A stretch of 64,000 nt of DNA from Streptomyces eurocidicus (GTDB lineage Bacteria; Actinomycetota; Actinomycetes; Streptomycetales; Streptomycetaceae). Below, one piece after another: positions 43,981 through 53,471 of this stretch. Each line of letters opens with the position of its first letter. Within the stretch, counting starts at the first letter, position 1. Under the pieces are notes generated by a model that made no database searches, had not been told where the DNA came from, and saw nothing but the letters and a program-made list of their open reading frames with translations. The stretch lies in NCBI RefSeq assembly GCF_002891295.1, contig NZ_LGUI01000005.1, forward strand, positions 1 to 64,000, in the 5' to 3' direction. Position numbers and translations under genes: made by a program.

Positions 43981-45135
43981 TCACCTCCTTCTCATGTCGT
44001 GTGCGGGCGGGTGGTCCGGGGTGCGGTGGAGAATGAACGGTCGCGGGACATTGCCCTCCGACATGGCGGCGCGTGTATCACCGCCGGTGACAGCCAGGCA
44101 GGCGTGGTCGGTGAGTGCGGCCAGCGAATCGGTGAGCAGCGTGTGTGCCACCGCCGCGCCGGCGCAGCTGAAAGGCCCCGTTCCGAAGGGGATGTAGGGG
44201 CCGTGCCCACTGTCGCCGGCCCAGCGTTCGGGCTGGAAGGCGTCAGGGGAATCCCAGTGGCGTTCGTCATGGTGCAGCAGGTACGGGCAGACGGAGAGCA
44301 GCTCACCGGGCGGGAAGACGATGCCGCCGAGTTCCACGGCGCGCGGGAGGGTGCGCCCGAGCATCCAGGGCACCGGGCGGTGCCTCAGCGCCTCGCGCAC
44401 GACGTGATCGGTCGGCCAGGGCCACGGTGCGGCCCTGGTGTGGTGCAGGCAGGCCAGCAGCACCGACCATGCCAGCGAGGCGCTGACGGGGGCCATGATC
44501 GCCCGGAACATCATCAGGTGCAGGTCGGCCACTGTCCGGCCGGGCATCTCCGCTTCCGGGCACACCGTGAGCACCGCGTCCAGCATGTCCCGCGGTTCAC
44601 CGGCAGGCTGCCGGCGGCGGCGGTGTGCCTCCTCGGTCACGGCGGTCACCAGCCTGGCCCGCACCAGCTCCGCCCGGGCCCGCTGCCACACATGCGGCGA
44701 GCGCACCGCCACGCCCTCGTGGGCGGCCTGCCGCATCAGCTCACGGCTGCCGCCCGGTGTGCCGGGGCGCAGCAGCACGTCCGCCAGGCAGTGGTAGACC
44801 ACCCGCGTGCCGGCGTCCGGCCACCGGCTGGCCGTCGGCAGAGCGGCCACCGCCTCGGGCAACGCGGCACGGTAGCGCGGCACGCCGTCTCGCAGAAGGC
44901 TGCGCACCGCGCGGCCCAGCTCCGCCTGCGCACCGCGGGCGGGCAGCAGCTCGCCGAAGAAGACCGACCCGTCCGTGTGGTACTCCGGATCCCGCAGCAG
45001 TGTCTGCGCCAGCTCGGTATCGCGGACACACCAGCCACCCCAGGGAAGCCGCATCACCCCCGCCGTGCTGCCGCGGCTCAGCTCCTCGACGTAGGCGAGG
45101 GGGTCCCGCCGCAAGCGGATCCTGTACCCCATCAT
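43981..45135 (-). CDS. Cytochrome P450, probable RiPP aromatic cross-linking enzyme
   Basis: 384 residues from ATG 45135, with GGAGGTGG upstream; short for a bacterial P450. The haem loop is FGTGPFSCAGAAVA with Cys 324, and the ExxR is EALR in VVREALRHRPVPWML. The I-helix region MMFRAIMAPVSASLAW lacks the normal acid-Thr pair, which fits P450s that couple aromatic side chains rather than insert oxygen. Six bases after its stop begins the WYWY peptide ORF, whose ribosome site lies in this gene's end, so the two are translationally linked. The likely reaction is C-C, C-N or C-O bond formation between Trp and Tyr side chains of the precursor. The redox partner must come from elsewhere. Confidence 0.88.
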   Translation of the reverse strand: MMGYRIRLRRDPLAYVEELSRGSTAGVMRLPWGGWCVRDTELAQTLLRDPEYHTDGSVFFGELLPARGAQAELGRAVRSLLRDGVPRYRAALPEAVAALPTASRWPDAGTRVVYHCLADVLLRPGTPGGSRELMRQAAHEGVAVRSPHVWQRARAELVRARLVTAVTEEAHRRRRQPAGEPRDMLDAVLTVCPEAEMPGRTVADLHLMMFRAIMAPVSASLAWSVLLACLHHTRAAPWPWPTDHVVREALRHRPVPWMLGRTLPRAVELGGIVFPPGELLSVCPYLLHHDERHWDSPDAFQPERWAGDSGHGPYIPFGTGPFSCAGAAVAHTLLTDSLAALTDHACLAVTGGDTRAAMSEGNVPRPFILHRTPDHPPAHDMRRR

Positions 45136-45338
45136 TCCGCCACCTCCGGTGACCCTTCACACACAACCCACCCGCACCGCCTGCGCATCGCTCCCACTTC
45201 ACCGCCGAAGGCTTCCGCACAGCCGCTGAGCCAAGTCCGGTGATCCTCATAAGGCATGACGACGGTCCCTTGCAGCAGAAGCGAGGCTCGCCTGATTCCT
45301 TGAACCAGATTGGGGTGGAATCACCCAAGCCAAGGGGA
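45136..45338 (-). promoter_or_regulatory. Upstream region of the RiPP P450
   Basis: About 200 bp that must hold the promoter of the P450-peptide operon. No convincing -35/-10 pair could be fixed. It is bordered by relics of an IS1182 element, so the operon probably arrived or was rearranged with mobile DNA. Confidence 0.3.
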
Positions 45339-45641
45339 TCAGGGCCGGGAGCTTTCGGCTCGTCGCTTTCGGAGATAGGCGATGTGGCCGGCCTGTGCCT
45401 GCTGGAGCTCCTGCCGGCGGGCCGCCCGGATGATGTCGCGGCCATCGTGATCGTGCCAGCCGCTGGGATATGCGGTAGTTGTTCTTGCTGCGTTCTTTTT
45501 CTGAACCACCGGCTCCTGGTGTACGTACTGTTGACCCGGCGCGGCCAGGAGGTTTGCAGGTTTACGGCCCAGGGTGACGTGATACGAGCGAGGGCGGTCT
45601 TTCTGAACCTTTTTCTGCCTGATCATGTTCGCCAGGCGCAT
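45339..45641 (-). CDS. Small basic ORF, tentative
   Basis: 100 residues from ATG 45641 with only GAGG nearby. The N-terminus is basic (MRLANMIRQKKVQKDRPRSY), the middle is Gln/His-rich, and the end is AYLRKRRAESSRP. GC is lower than in surrounding genes and A/T third positions are common, so it may be foreign or not a gene. No family is recognised. Confidence 0.3.
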   Translation of the reverse strand: MRLANMIRQKKVQKDRPRSYHVTLGRKPANLLAAPGQQYVHQEPVVQKKNAARTTTAYPSGWHDHDGRDIIRAARRQELQQAQAGHIAYLRKRRAESSRP

Positions 45642-45699
45642 GCCTCAGTAAAGCCCGGGTTAACGATTCACCGGAAGGGTTTCTTCGGGAATCACTCGA

Positions 45700-46560
45700 T
45701 CGGATTACATGAGAGGGTTGCTTTTCGGACGTCCTGGCCCCGGCGGCGCCGCGGGGGGGCATCTGGTCCGCTCGGGGCACGGACCACACTGCCGCTTGCC
45801 GAACCGGACCACCGTGAAGGGTGCCATAGCCCGGGGCTTGCTGCACCAAGATCTGCCGCAGGACCTCGCCCTGCGGCAGAGTGCCGCCGGGGCAGCCCGC
45901 GTAGATGTGGTCGAGCAGGGTGCGGGCGTCGGTGCCGGCCTGGGTGAAACGGGCGACGGAGTGACTGGGCTGGCCGCACATCCGCACCTGCCGTCCGTAG
46001 CGTTCGCCCCACTCCGCGGTCACAAGATCCTCGAGCAGTTCAGGGGGCGGTGCGGGCGAGGTTCTCCACGACGGCGCGGACCGCTTCGGCGACCAGCTCG
46101 GGTCTGCCCGGCTCCCTCGCGGCGAAGAGGATGCAGATGGAGTCGGTGCGCCGGTGCCCGCGTTCCTTGACCAGCCCCGCCTCGCCTCCTTCGGCCGCTT
46201 CAGGGCGAGGCCGAGCAGCAGGTCGGCCCGGTCCTCCTGGGCCAGCCGATCACGGAAGTCGCGGAGCACGCTGTGGTGGAAGCCGGGATCGTCCAGCTCC
46301 AGGCCGAGGACGTATTTGACGTCGATGCGGCAGCGCGCCACCTCGGCGGCCTGCCGGTCGGAGAGGTGGTGCAAGTGCTGCAGCACGCAGACCAGCGCCG
46401 GCTGGGCGGGCGAGATCCCGGGGCGCCTGTCGCGCGGGTGCCAGGCGACGAGGCCCTCGTCCCACAACCCCTCAAGCCGGTCGCGCACCCACACGCGGTC
46501 GTGCCTCGCGGGTTCGCCACCCGGGCCACCCGTGCGGTCAACGGCGTCCTCGACCACGAC
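45700..46560 (-). pseudogene. IS1182-family transposase, truncated and frameshifted
   Basis: The minus strand reads VRDRLEGLWDEGLVAWHPRD, ISPAQPALVCVLQHLHHLSD, RCRIDVKYVLGLELDDPGFH and HSVLRDFRDRLAQEDRADLL, the N-terminal part of IS1182 transposases. After frame changes near 46200 and 46045 come VAEAVRAVVENLA, LEDLVTAEWGERYGRQVRM and LLDHIYAGCPGGTLPQGEVL. The catalytic C-terminal half is missing. Confidence 0.7.
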
Positions 46561-46705
46561 CAGCCGCAGACGCACGGCCTTTCCCCCCGCCCGTGCCCGC
46601 CATGGTACGGACGGCCACACCGTGCCTGTCACTTGTGTCAGCTGGTAGCGGCCGAGGTCGCCACCAGCCGGTTCTCACTTCTCCCTGTGGGCCATCCCCA
46701 CCTCG

Positions 46706-47119
46706 TTACGAGGCATTCTCCGTCTTGCTCGCGGAGCAGGTGTTTTCGATGACGTTCTTGGAGCCGTACTCCCCCAGGCAGACCTTGTAGCGGATCCACC
46801 CGTTCTCGGGAAGGTTCAGGTTGTGGTCGACCTTCCCGTCGCCTTCAGAGCCGGAGTGGTTCCGCAACTTCAGCGGCAGCCCGTCGGACCGGTCTCCGAT
46901 GACGACGACCGAGTGCCCGTCAGCCTTGTTGTCCCAGATCAGCATGTGGTCCCCCTCCTTGATGAAGGACGCCGACCCGGCACACGTCGTGTAGTCGTCG
47001 CTGGTGCACCGGTCGCCCACGTGCCGGGTTTCGGCGGCCTGCGCCATGGCCGGGGGAATGCCGACCGCGACAGCGGCGGTGAGCGAGGAAACCGCTAAGG
47101 CCCATCTCCTGGCGTTCAT
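46706..47119 (-). CDS. Small secreted protein of unknown function
   Basis: 137 residues from ATG 47119. AGGAGG is 9 nt upstream; an ATG 9 bp earlier touches the ribosome site and cannot be used. Signal peptide: MNARRWALAVSSLTAAVAVG, cleaved after AQAAE. The mature part has four Cys (RCTSDDYTTC; KVCLGEYG; NTCSAS) and ASFIKEGDHMLIWDNKADGH, suggesting a small beta-rich domain with two disulphides. It lies downstream of the large AfsR-like regulator on the same strand, 149 bp away. Role unknown. Confidence 0.75.
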   Translation of the reverse strand: MNARRWALAVSSLTAAVAVGIPPAMAQAAETRHVGDRCTSDDYTTCAGSASFIKEGDHMLIWDNKADGHSVVVIGDRSDGLPLKLRNHSGSEGDGKVDHNLNLPENGWIRYKVCLGEYGSKNVIENTCSASKTENAS

Positions 47120-47268
47120 CTGATTCATCCTCCTGCGACGTTGTTCGAGAAGCGGGTGCCATGTATCGCGCCTCCGCTCCCTCGATATTCCTGGAACCTG
47201 TCCACGTGAGATCGAGACATCTCGCGAGGTCTGCGCAGAGCGTGCCGTCAATGAGCTTCAGAGCGGCT

Positions 47269-50200
47269 TCAGAGTGGCTTCAGACCACGGTCCCGTTCCC
47301 GTAACGCCGTCAGCGCGGCGGCCCGCAGTGCGTCCCGGTCCAGGGCGGCATACGCCGATACCGCCTCGGTGTACGCGGCCCTGTCGGCTTGTTCGGCCGC
47401 CTGCCGGGACAGCGCGGAGGACATGGTCGGCTGGAAGACGCGCAGGTAGCGGAAGCGTTCGGCCAGGGCGATCAGCCGTGTTCCCGACCTGGTGCGGCGC
47501 GCGTCGCCGGTGCGCAGACCGTGGTCGAGGTCGGCCATGCCGAGCGCGAGCAGCAGCGCACCGCAGAGCGGAGGGTTCACGAGGCCTCCGTCAGGCCACG
47601 GCGCGGCGGCGCGGGGAGCCATGAGCGCCGGAAGCCGGTCCTGGAGGGTGAGGGTGAGGTCCTCGACGAGGTCGAGGCAACCGTATCGCGCGTGGGCGGT
47701 CACGGCGACGGCCTGGACCTCCAGGGCCCAGGGCTCCAGGTCCAGTTCGAGGTCGGAGACCGGGCCGGCGGTGCTGCTTCGTACTCCTTCGGCGGCCCGG
47801 CGCCACAGGCGCAGCCCGTCTTCGGTGTCGCCGCGCGCGAGTGCGATCTCGGCGCGTACGCCAAGGCCGGGCGAGAGGACGTCCGGTGCCTCTTGGGGCT
47901 CGTGCAGCGTCGCCTGCGCCACCCAGTGCTCGGCTTCTTCGAGTTCACCGGTGTGCAGGTTGGCGAGCGCCATGCCCCACCGGACGCCGATCGGGTCTCC
48001 CTCCTGGAGGCCGGGCTCCCTCAGGACCTGTAGTGCCGACCGTAGATGGTGCAGTGCTTCGCGTCCTTGCTCGGTCTGGAGGCACAGTCTGGCCATCTGG
48101 GCGGGAGCCATGGCCTGGATCCACGGGATGCGCAGCTCCTTGAAGGCGTCGAGCATGCGCTGGGCCGCCGACAGCGCGCGACCCGGGTCGTAGGAGTTCT
48201 CCCACACAAGGCTGGCCACGCAGTTGGCCACGCCGGAGAGCAGTGACTCATCCCGGTCGCACAAGGCATTGAGCACCGATTCATCGGGGCCCAGGAGTCC
48301 AGGCAGGGCGCACAGGACGGTCGAGGCGGCCCCTACCAGGGTGTTCGGTGAGGCCGGTGGCAGGCGGCGCAGGGCGACGAGCGTGCGCGCCGCTCCGGGG
48401 GCGAAGCCGAGGAACAGACTCATGGCACAGGTGGCCGTGGCGGTCCGGGTGACCTCGACGTAGTCGGGCCGGGGCCGGAAGTGGGAGAGCAGGGGGCCGG
48501 CGTCCTGGGCGAGCGGGACGAGGCGAGCGTAATTCGCCTCGGTGGTCCACAGGGTCGCGAGGACCGCGGTGGTGGCCGCGACCGCGGCGCCGTCCTCCTG
48601 GGCGAGGCCGAGCCGCAGCGCCTGGATGAGGTTGTCCTGCTCGGCTCTGATCCGCTCCCATGCCTCGAAGGGGGCGGGCCCGAAGAGCGCGTCGTGGTGC
48701 CGCATCCCGAAGTCGCACGCCCATGCCAGGTACCGGCGGGTCACGCGGTCGTCCTCGCCTGAGCGCGCCCGCTGGGCTGTGCAGAACTCCCGTATCGTCT
48801 CCAGCATCGCGAAGCGCGCGCCGGCGGCCGTGTCCACCACTTTGACCAGCGATTGGTCAACCAGATCCGTGAGCACTTCCAGTACCTCGCCGTCGCGGAA
48901 CAGGCCGCCGAAGAGCTCGTCGTCATCGAGGAGATACCGGGCGGCGTCCGCCGTGAAGCCGTTGGGGAAGACCGACAGCGTACGCAGCACCGCCTGCCCT
49001 GCCGGGTCCAGGAGGTTCCAGCTCCAGTCGACGACGGCGTGCAGGGTGCGGTGGCGGGGCGGGGCGTCCCGTGCCCCGCCCCGTAGCAGGGCGAACCGGT
49101 CCGCCAGCCGGTGGCTGATCTCACCGACCGTCATGACGCGTACCCGCGCCGCCGCCAGCTCTGCGGCGAGCGGCAATCCGTCCAGGCGGCGGCACAGCTC
49201 GGTCATCGTCCCGGTGGGCAGCTCGGCGCCGGGGCGAGCGGCCCGGGCCCGCTGCCGGAACAGTTCGACGGTGGTCGGCAGATCCAGCTCCGGCAGCGGA
49301 TACACCGATTCGGCGGAGATGCCGAGGGGAGCCCGGCTGGTGGTGAGGACCCGCAGGTCGCGGACGGCCGACACCAGGGCCTGCACCAGCTGCGCGACAC
49401 CGCGGATCACATGCTCACAGTTGTCGAGGACCAGCAGCGCGGGGCCGGGCCCGAGCGCGCCCACCATGCCGGTGAGGACATCGGCGGGGACGGCGGACGG
49501 GAGTGTGTGGAGGCGCAGTGACTCGCCGACCCCGAGAGCCGACGCGACCTCGCCGACCACATCCGCGTCGCTGGTGATACCGGCGAGCCCGACCAGATGC
49601 ACCACCCGCTGCTCCGCCTCGCGGCTCACCGCGTGTGCGAGGCGGGTCTTACCCAAGCCTCCTGGTCCGACGATCGAGGTGACCCGGGAGGTCCGCAGCA
49701 TCTCCGCCACCGCGACGGTGTCGGCGGCACGGCCGAGCAAGGGATTGGGATCGTGCGACACCCCGCGGCGCACCGCGGGCGCCGCCCCCCGCAGCAGTTC
49801 CTGATGTACGCCCTGCAGCGCGGGTCCCGGGTCGGCTCCGAGTTCCTCGCGGAGCCTGCGGCGGTAACCGTCGTATGTGGCCAGAGCAGTGGCCGGCCCC
49901 ACGGTTGCCGCCTGGCAGCGCACCAGTTCGAGCAACACCTCCTCGTCCCGCGGCAGCTCACGCACCAGGTGCGTGAGCGGTTCGACCGCCTCGGCCCGGC
50001 GAGCGAACCGCGCGAGGGCCAGAGCACGGATCTGTATGAGCGACCGGTACACCGGGGCCCGTTCCGCGCGCAGCGCGGACACCGGATCGCCGGGGGCATC
50101 CCCCTCGCACCGCACGCCGTCGGCACCCCACAACGCCAGGCCCGCCTCGGCTTCCGCGAGCGCCGCTGCCGGGTCCTCGCTCCGCAGCCGCTCCGCACCC

Positions 50201-50505
50201 GCCGCGGCGTGGAGCAGGACGGCGGAGCTGTCGACCTGCTCCTCACCCAGCGCGAGGCGATAGCCGGTAGCGGTGCCGACGATCACGCCGGCACCGAGAA
50301 GGCTCCGGGCGCGCGCGACCAGAGTCTGCAGCGCCTTCACGGGATTCCGCGGTTCCCCGTCCCTCCAGAGGCCGTCCACCAGGAACGCCGTGCTGCACCC
50401 GGTGCGTGGTTCGCCCGCCAGAAGAGCGAGCAGGCCGCGCAGCCTGGGCGCGGTGACCTCCTGGTCACGGTAGGAAACCCGGCACAGCAGCATCAGTTCA
50501 GTGGC
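47269..50505 (-). CDS. Large AfsR-like regulator (BTAD, NB-ARC-type ATPase, TPR)
   Basis: 1,078 residues from ATG 50505 (MATELMLLCRVSYRDQEVTA); two earlier Met codons lack ribosome sites. An OmpR-type DNA-binding domain (APRLRGLLALLA; VDGLWRDGEPRNPVKALQTL) and BTAD (RDEEVLLELVRC; YDGYRRRLREELGADPGPAL) occupy residues 1-230. The ATPase has Walker A GPGGLGKT and Walker B LLVLDNCEH, the RVLTTSRAPLGI sensor, GLPLAAELAAAR, and a winged-helix LLRTLSVFPNGFTADAA-like segment. TPR-like repeats fill the last 450 residues. This is the STAND-type regulator plan, integrating ATP binding with DNA control. Targets are unknown; the secreted protein downstream is a candidate. Confidence 0.9.
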   Translation of the reverse strand, partial: ATELMLLCRVSYRDQEVTAPRLRGLLALLAGEPRTGCSTAFLVDGLWRDGEPRNPVKALQTLVARARSLLGAGVIVGTATGYRLALGEEQVDSSAVLLHAAAGAERLRSEDPAAALAEAEAGLALWGADGVRCEGDAPGDPVSALRAERAPVYRSLIQIRALALARFARRAEAVEPLTHLVRELPRDEEVLLELVRCQAATVGPATALATYDGYRRRLREELGADPGPALQGVHQELLRGAAPAVRRGVSHDPNPLLGRAADTVAVAEMLRTSRVTSIVGPGGLGKTRLAHAVSREAEQRVVHLVGLAGITSDADVVGEVASALGVGESLRLHTLPSAVPADVLTGMVGALGPGPALLVLDNCEHVIRGVAQLVQALVSAVRDLRVLTTSRAPLGISAESVYPLPELDLPTTVELFRQRARAARPGAELPTGTMTELCRRLDGLPLAAELAAARVRVMTVGEISHRLADRFALLRGGARDAPPRHRTLHAVVDWSWNLLDPAGQAVLRTLSVFPNGFTADAARYLLDDDELFGGLFRDGEVLEVLTDLVDQSLVKVVDTAAGARFAMLETIREFCTAQRARSGEDDRVTRRYLAWACDFGMRHHDALFGPAPFEAWERIRAEQDNLIQALRLGLAQEDGAAVAATTAVLATLWTTEANYARLVPLAQDAGPLLSHFRPRPDYVEVTRTATATCAMSLFLGFAPGAARTLVALRRLPPASPNTLVGAASTVLCALPGLLGPDESVLNALCDRDESLLSGVANCVASLVWENSYDPGRALSAAQRMLDAFKELRIPWIQAMAPAQMARLCLQTEQGREALHHLRSALQVLREPGLQEGDPIGVRWGMALANLHTGELEEAEHWVAQATLHEPQEAPDVLSPGLGVRAEIALARGDTEDGLRLWRRAAEGVRSSTAGPVSDLELDLEPWALEVQAVAVTAHARYGCLDLVEDLTLTLQDRLPALMAPRAAAPWPDGGLVNPPLCGALLLALGMADLDHGLRTGDARRTRSGTRLIALAERFRYLRVFQPTMSSALSRQAAEQADRAAYTEAVSAYAALDRDALRAAALTALRERDRGLKPL

Positions 50506-50516
50506 CATCAGAACAG

Positions 50517-50638
50517 TTAAGCAATGGCCCATGGTCGGCACAGCCAACATCACGGACAGTCTTGTCGGGTGCCGCTCAGTGCTTCAGCATTCCGGGCAAA
50601 GTCGCGGTGGGCTGTTCAGTGTTACGCCCATTGCTTCA
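50517..50638. promoter_or_regulatory. Inverted AAGCAATGG repeats upstream of the AfsR-like gene
   Basis: AAGCAATGG (50519-50527) occurs inverted as CCATTGCTT (50628-50636), with partly matching GTGCTTCAGCATTCC between them. Spacing is about 100 bp. These may be binding sites for the regulator itself. Confidence 0.3.
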
Positions 50639-50728
50639 GTGCCGCGAGCCGGCTGCCGACGTCGATGATCGGTCGGAGCGGGGCCGGCGGCTCCGGACCA
50701 GGCGGTGTCGATTCAGAACCGGGGGCTT

Positions 50729-51703
50729 TCAGGCTCCGTGCGGTGAGTTCGATGAGCGTTGTTTTTCTTGCAGGGGAGCCTCCCAGGTGGCGGTGATGTC
50801 GCGGGCGACATCGCGTAGGAGGTCGATGAGCATGTCTGCGAGTGGTGTGAGGCTGGCGTCTGTTTTGGTCACGGCGTAGAGCTGGCGGTAGGGCCTGGGG
50901 TGGGCCAGTTCGCGATGGGTGGTGCCGGGCGCATGGGTCAGGGCCAGGCGCGAGACCAGGGCCACTGCGCTGCCTGTGCCGACGAGGGCCTGGGCGACAT
51001 CGTAGGACTCGGTCTCGAACCGCACGGTGGGAGTGAAACCGGCCTCGCGGGCAGCGTCGTGGAACTGTTCGCGGGCGGCATGGCCGGCCAGGATGGAAAC
51101 CCACGATTCGTCGCGCAGTTGTTCCAGGTGAAGTTCGGTGTCCGCGGGCTGCCCGATGGCCAGTGGATGGTCGTCGGGGAGAACCACGACCATCGGGTCC
51201 AACAGGAGCGAGTGGGCCCGTATGTGTGGGGGCGGCGCGAGCGGCGTGCCCCAGGACGCGACGATGACCATGTCCAGGCGTCCCGCGCTGATCTCATCCG
51301 CTCCGCGTCCGGACACCACGTCCACGACCGAGACGTCGGCGTCCGGATGGCGGTGGCGCAGCGCCGTCAGGGCGGGTGGCAGCAGGTGCAGGGCGGCTGC
51401 CTGGAACGTTCCGATCCGCAGCCGTAGGGAGAGGTGGCCGAGCAGTGCGGCCAGTTCCGCCTCGGCCCTGTCCGAGGCCTCCTCCACGGTTCGACCGTGG
51501 GAGGCCAGCAGCGCGCCGGCCGCGGTGAGCGTTGCCCCGCGAGGACCACGGATGACCAGCGGCACCTGCCAGTCGCGCTCGGCCTTGACCACCTGCTGTG
51601 TGATCGCCGCGGGCGTGAGTTGGAGGGCGCGAGCCGCCGCCGTCAGGGAGCCGTGCCGCTCGATCAGCGCGAGAAGGCGGAGCTGCCCCGGGTCCATCAC
51701 CAT
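50729..51703 (-). CDS. LysR-family transcriptional regulator
   Basis: 324 residues. The N-terminal HTH is LRLLALIERHGSLTAAARAL followed by QLTPAAITQQVVKAERDW. The LysR substrate domain begins LRIGTFQAAALHLLPPALTA, with VSVVDVVSGRGADEISAGRL and VVLPDDHPLAIG. It is divergent from the LysE-type exporter at 51814; LysR/LysE pairs commonly control each other, with the exporter substrate as co-inducer. The last 15 residues are Ser-rich. Confidence 0.92.
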   Translation of the reverse strand: MVMDPGQLRLLALIERHGSLTAAARALQLTPAAITQQVVKAERDWQVPLVIRGPRGATLTAAGALLASHGRTVEEASDRAEAELAALLGHLSLRLRIGTFQAAALHLLPPALTALRHRHPDADVSVVDVVSGRGADEISAGRLDMVIVASWGTPLAPPPHIRAHSLLLDPMVVVLPDDHPLAIGQPADTELHLEQLRDESWVSILAGHAAREQFHDAAREAGFTPTVRFETESYDVAQALVGTGSAVALVSRLALTHAPGTTHRELAHPRPYRQLYAVTKTDASLTPLADMLIDLLRDVARDITATWEAPLQEKQRSSNSPHGA

Positions 51704-51813
51704 TCACTCATCTTAACGCTACACCCCTCTCTTTTAACTTCTCTTGGGGGCGCGGGACAGGAAGCCTGGTGGTGCACCCATCGACCGCAATCCCCGGAAG
51801 GGGTTCTTTTCCC

Positions 51814-52437
51814 ATGCCCACGCATGTGCCCGTTTTCATCGCCACCACCTTGCTGCTGGCGATGCTGCCAGGCGCGAGTCAAGCCCTGTTGATCCGACAG
51901 GTTCTGGAAGGCGGCCGACGCACAGTCCGAGGCACGCTCGCGGGCAACGCCACCGGCTTCCTGCTGTGGTCCACGGCCGCCGCGGCCGGGCTGTCCGCCG
52001 TCCTGCTGGCCAGCCCCACCGCGTACGCGGCGCTCCGGATCGCAGGCGGCATCGTGCTGATGGGCCTCGGAGTGAAGACGCTACGGACCGCGCTCACCAC
52101 CGTCTCCACCCGCCCGCCCCACGAGGGCGGGCGCCGCACCGGCTTCGCGGGCGGATACCTCACCGGCCTGAGCACCAACCTCGGCAACCCGAAGGCCGGC
52201 GTGTTCGCCGTCTCGGTGCTGCCCCAGTTCGTGACGGCGAAGGGCCCGGTGTTCCTGTCGACCGTCGCCCTGGGAGCCTTGTGGGCGCTCGTCAGCGCCT
52301 CCTGGTACATGTTGCTCACCTGGGCCGTCGGCCGAGGGCGCGCCTTGATATCACGGCCGACGGTCCTGCGGGGGCTCAGTGTGACGACCGGTGTCGTGCT
52401 GCTGGGGCTGGGCGCCACGGTGGCAGCAGGTGTCTGA
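51814..52437 (+). CDS. LysE/RhtB-family exporter
   Basis: 207 residues from ATG 51814 with GGAAGGGG upstream; an earlier in-frame start at 51769 lacks a good site. Six hydrophobic segments: FIATTLLLAMLPGASQALLI at the start (the LysE LxPGP-like signature is LPGAS), GNATGFLLWSTAAAAGLSAV, then GGIVLMGLGVKTLR, GLSTNLGNPKAGVFAVSVLP (the family NPKA motif) and two more. It exports amino acids or homoserine-lactone-like small molecules. It is paired with the divergent LysR gene. Confidence 0.9.
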   Translation: MPTHVPVFIATTLLLAMLPGASQALLIRQVLEGGRRTVRGTLAGNATGFLLWSTAAAAGLSAVLLASPTAYAALRIAGGIVLMGLGVKTLRTALTTVSTRPPHEGGRRTGFAGGYLTGLSTNLGNPKAGVFAVSVLPQFVTAKGPVFLSTVALGALWALVSASWYMLLTWAVGRGRALISRPTVLRGLSVTTGVVLLGLGATVAAGV

Positions 52438-52887
52438 GGGCGGGCACTTCTTCCAGCGCCCGACCGCGCGGGCCGTCTACCGCTGAGGGCGTCGGCATCG
52501 GTGCGCAGCCGCGCTGGACGGCTGCGGCGACGGCTCCCCGGCCGCCGTGGCGGTGAGCCGGTCGGCGGCTCGGCGTCGGTCATGAGGGGCACCTGCGTCT
52601 GATGGGCGGCGCCGAGCCGGACGACGTGGACGCGGCCGGGACTTCGTCCCGCGCGGCGGTGGGCATAGCGCGGGCGGTGCGGATTGCGGTCCGCAGAGCG
52701 AGGCCGGCGACCCGGGCGCGCTCGTACCGGCTCGATGCCCGCGGCGGTTCGCCGTGTGCCCACGCCGAACCGCACACCCCACCGCCCGGGCGGGCCGAGC
52801 CGCCGGACTCCCCTGCACCGACGCCTCGTTGACGCGCACGCGCAACCAGCCCGAGACTGTTTGGCCTCAGACTTCTCGGGAGGCACA
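52438..52887. other. Intergenic, nothing supported
   Basis: 450 bp between the exporter and the secreted protein. A minus-strand frame (RYERARVAGLALRTAIRTAR) is open but has no start signal. The CGGGAGG at 52877-52883 belongs to the next gene. Confidence 0.3.
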
Positions 52888-53457
52888 ATGCGCGCACGCG
52901 CCCTTGCCGTCACCCTCGTCACCGCTGCCGTCGCCGCAGCAGCGACCCAGGCCACCGCTCAGCCGTCGGAGCCCCGGCCGAAGACTCCAGCCGCCTGGTG
53001 CAAGGCCCAAGGCGGCGACCCGGCGGCTTACCGGCCCTTCTACGACTCCGGCAGCAAGCTCACTCCACTCGGCGGCCAGCGGGAGCTGTGCGAGTTCACC
53101 GCCACGGACCACTCCCGCATAACCGTGGCCACCGACACCCTCGCCGCTGACCTGCCGACCCTCGCCGCACTCGCGTACGTCCGGAAGCCGGCCCTGCCCG
53201 AGCACCCGCAAGGCAACCCCTCCGCCGCCTACTGCGCCGCCATCGGCGGAACAACCCAGTTCGGCAACCACAAGAACGACGTCGGCGGATGGATCAAAAC
53301 CAGCGACCCGACCGATCGCGACCACCTGCGAAGCATGTGCCTGTTCGCCGACGGCTCCACCATCGACGCATGGGGACTCACCTACCACACCAACGGCGTG
53401 ATCCGCGGCGCCGACCTCACCACCAAATTCCGCGCCGCCATCCCCACCGACCGCTGA
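52888..53457 (+). CDS. Secreted protein with a DUF333-like C-terminal domain
   Basis: 189 residues from ATG 52888, GGGAGG 5 nt upstream. Signal: MRARALAVTLVTAAVAAAAT, cleaved after ATAQ. Two similar halves contain WCKAQGGDP...LCEFTATDHSR and AAYCAAIGGTTQF...CLFADGSTIDAWGLTY. The second matches the DUF333 pattern (NPAxxYCxxxGG...CxxPDGxxCxxW). Four Cys probably form two disulphides. A hairpin terminator follows. Extracellular; function unknown. Confidence 0.8.
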   Translation: MRARALAVTLVTAAVAAAATQATAQPSEPRPKTPAAWCKAQGGDPAAYRPFYDSGSKLTPLGGQRELCEFTATDHSRITVATDTLAADLPTLAALAYVRKPALPEHPQGNPSAAYCAAIGGTTQFGNHKNDVGGWIKTSDPTDRDHLRSMCLFADGSTIDAWGLTYHTNGVIRGADLTTKFRAAIPTDR

Positions 53458-53471
53458 TCCGTCCTCCGGGT

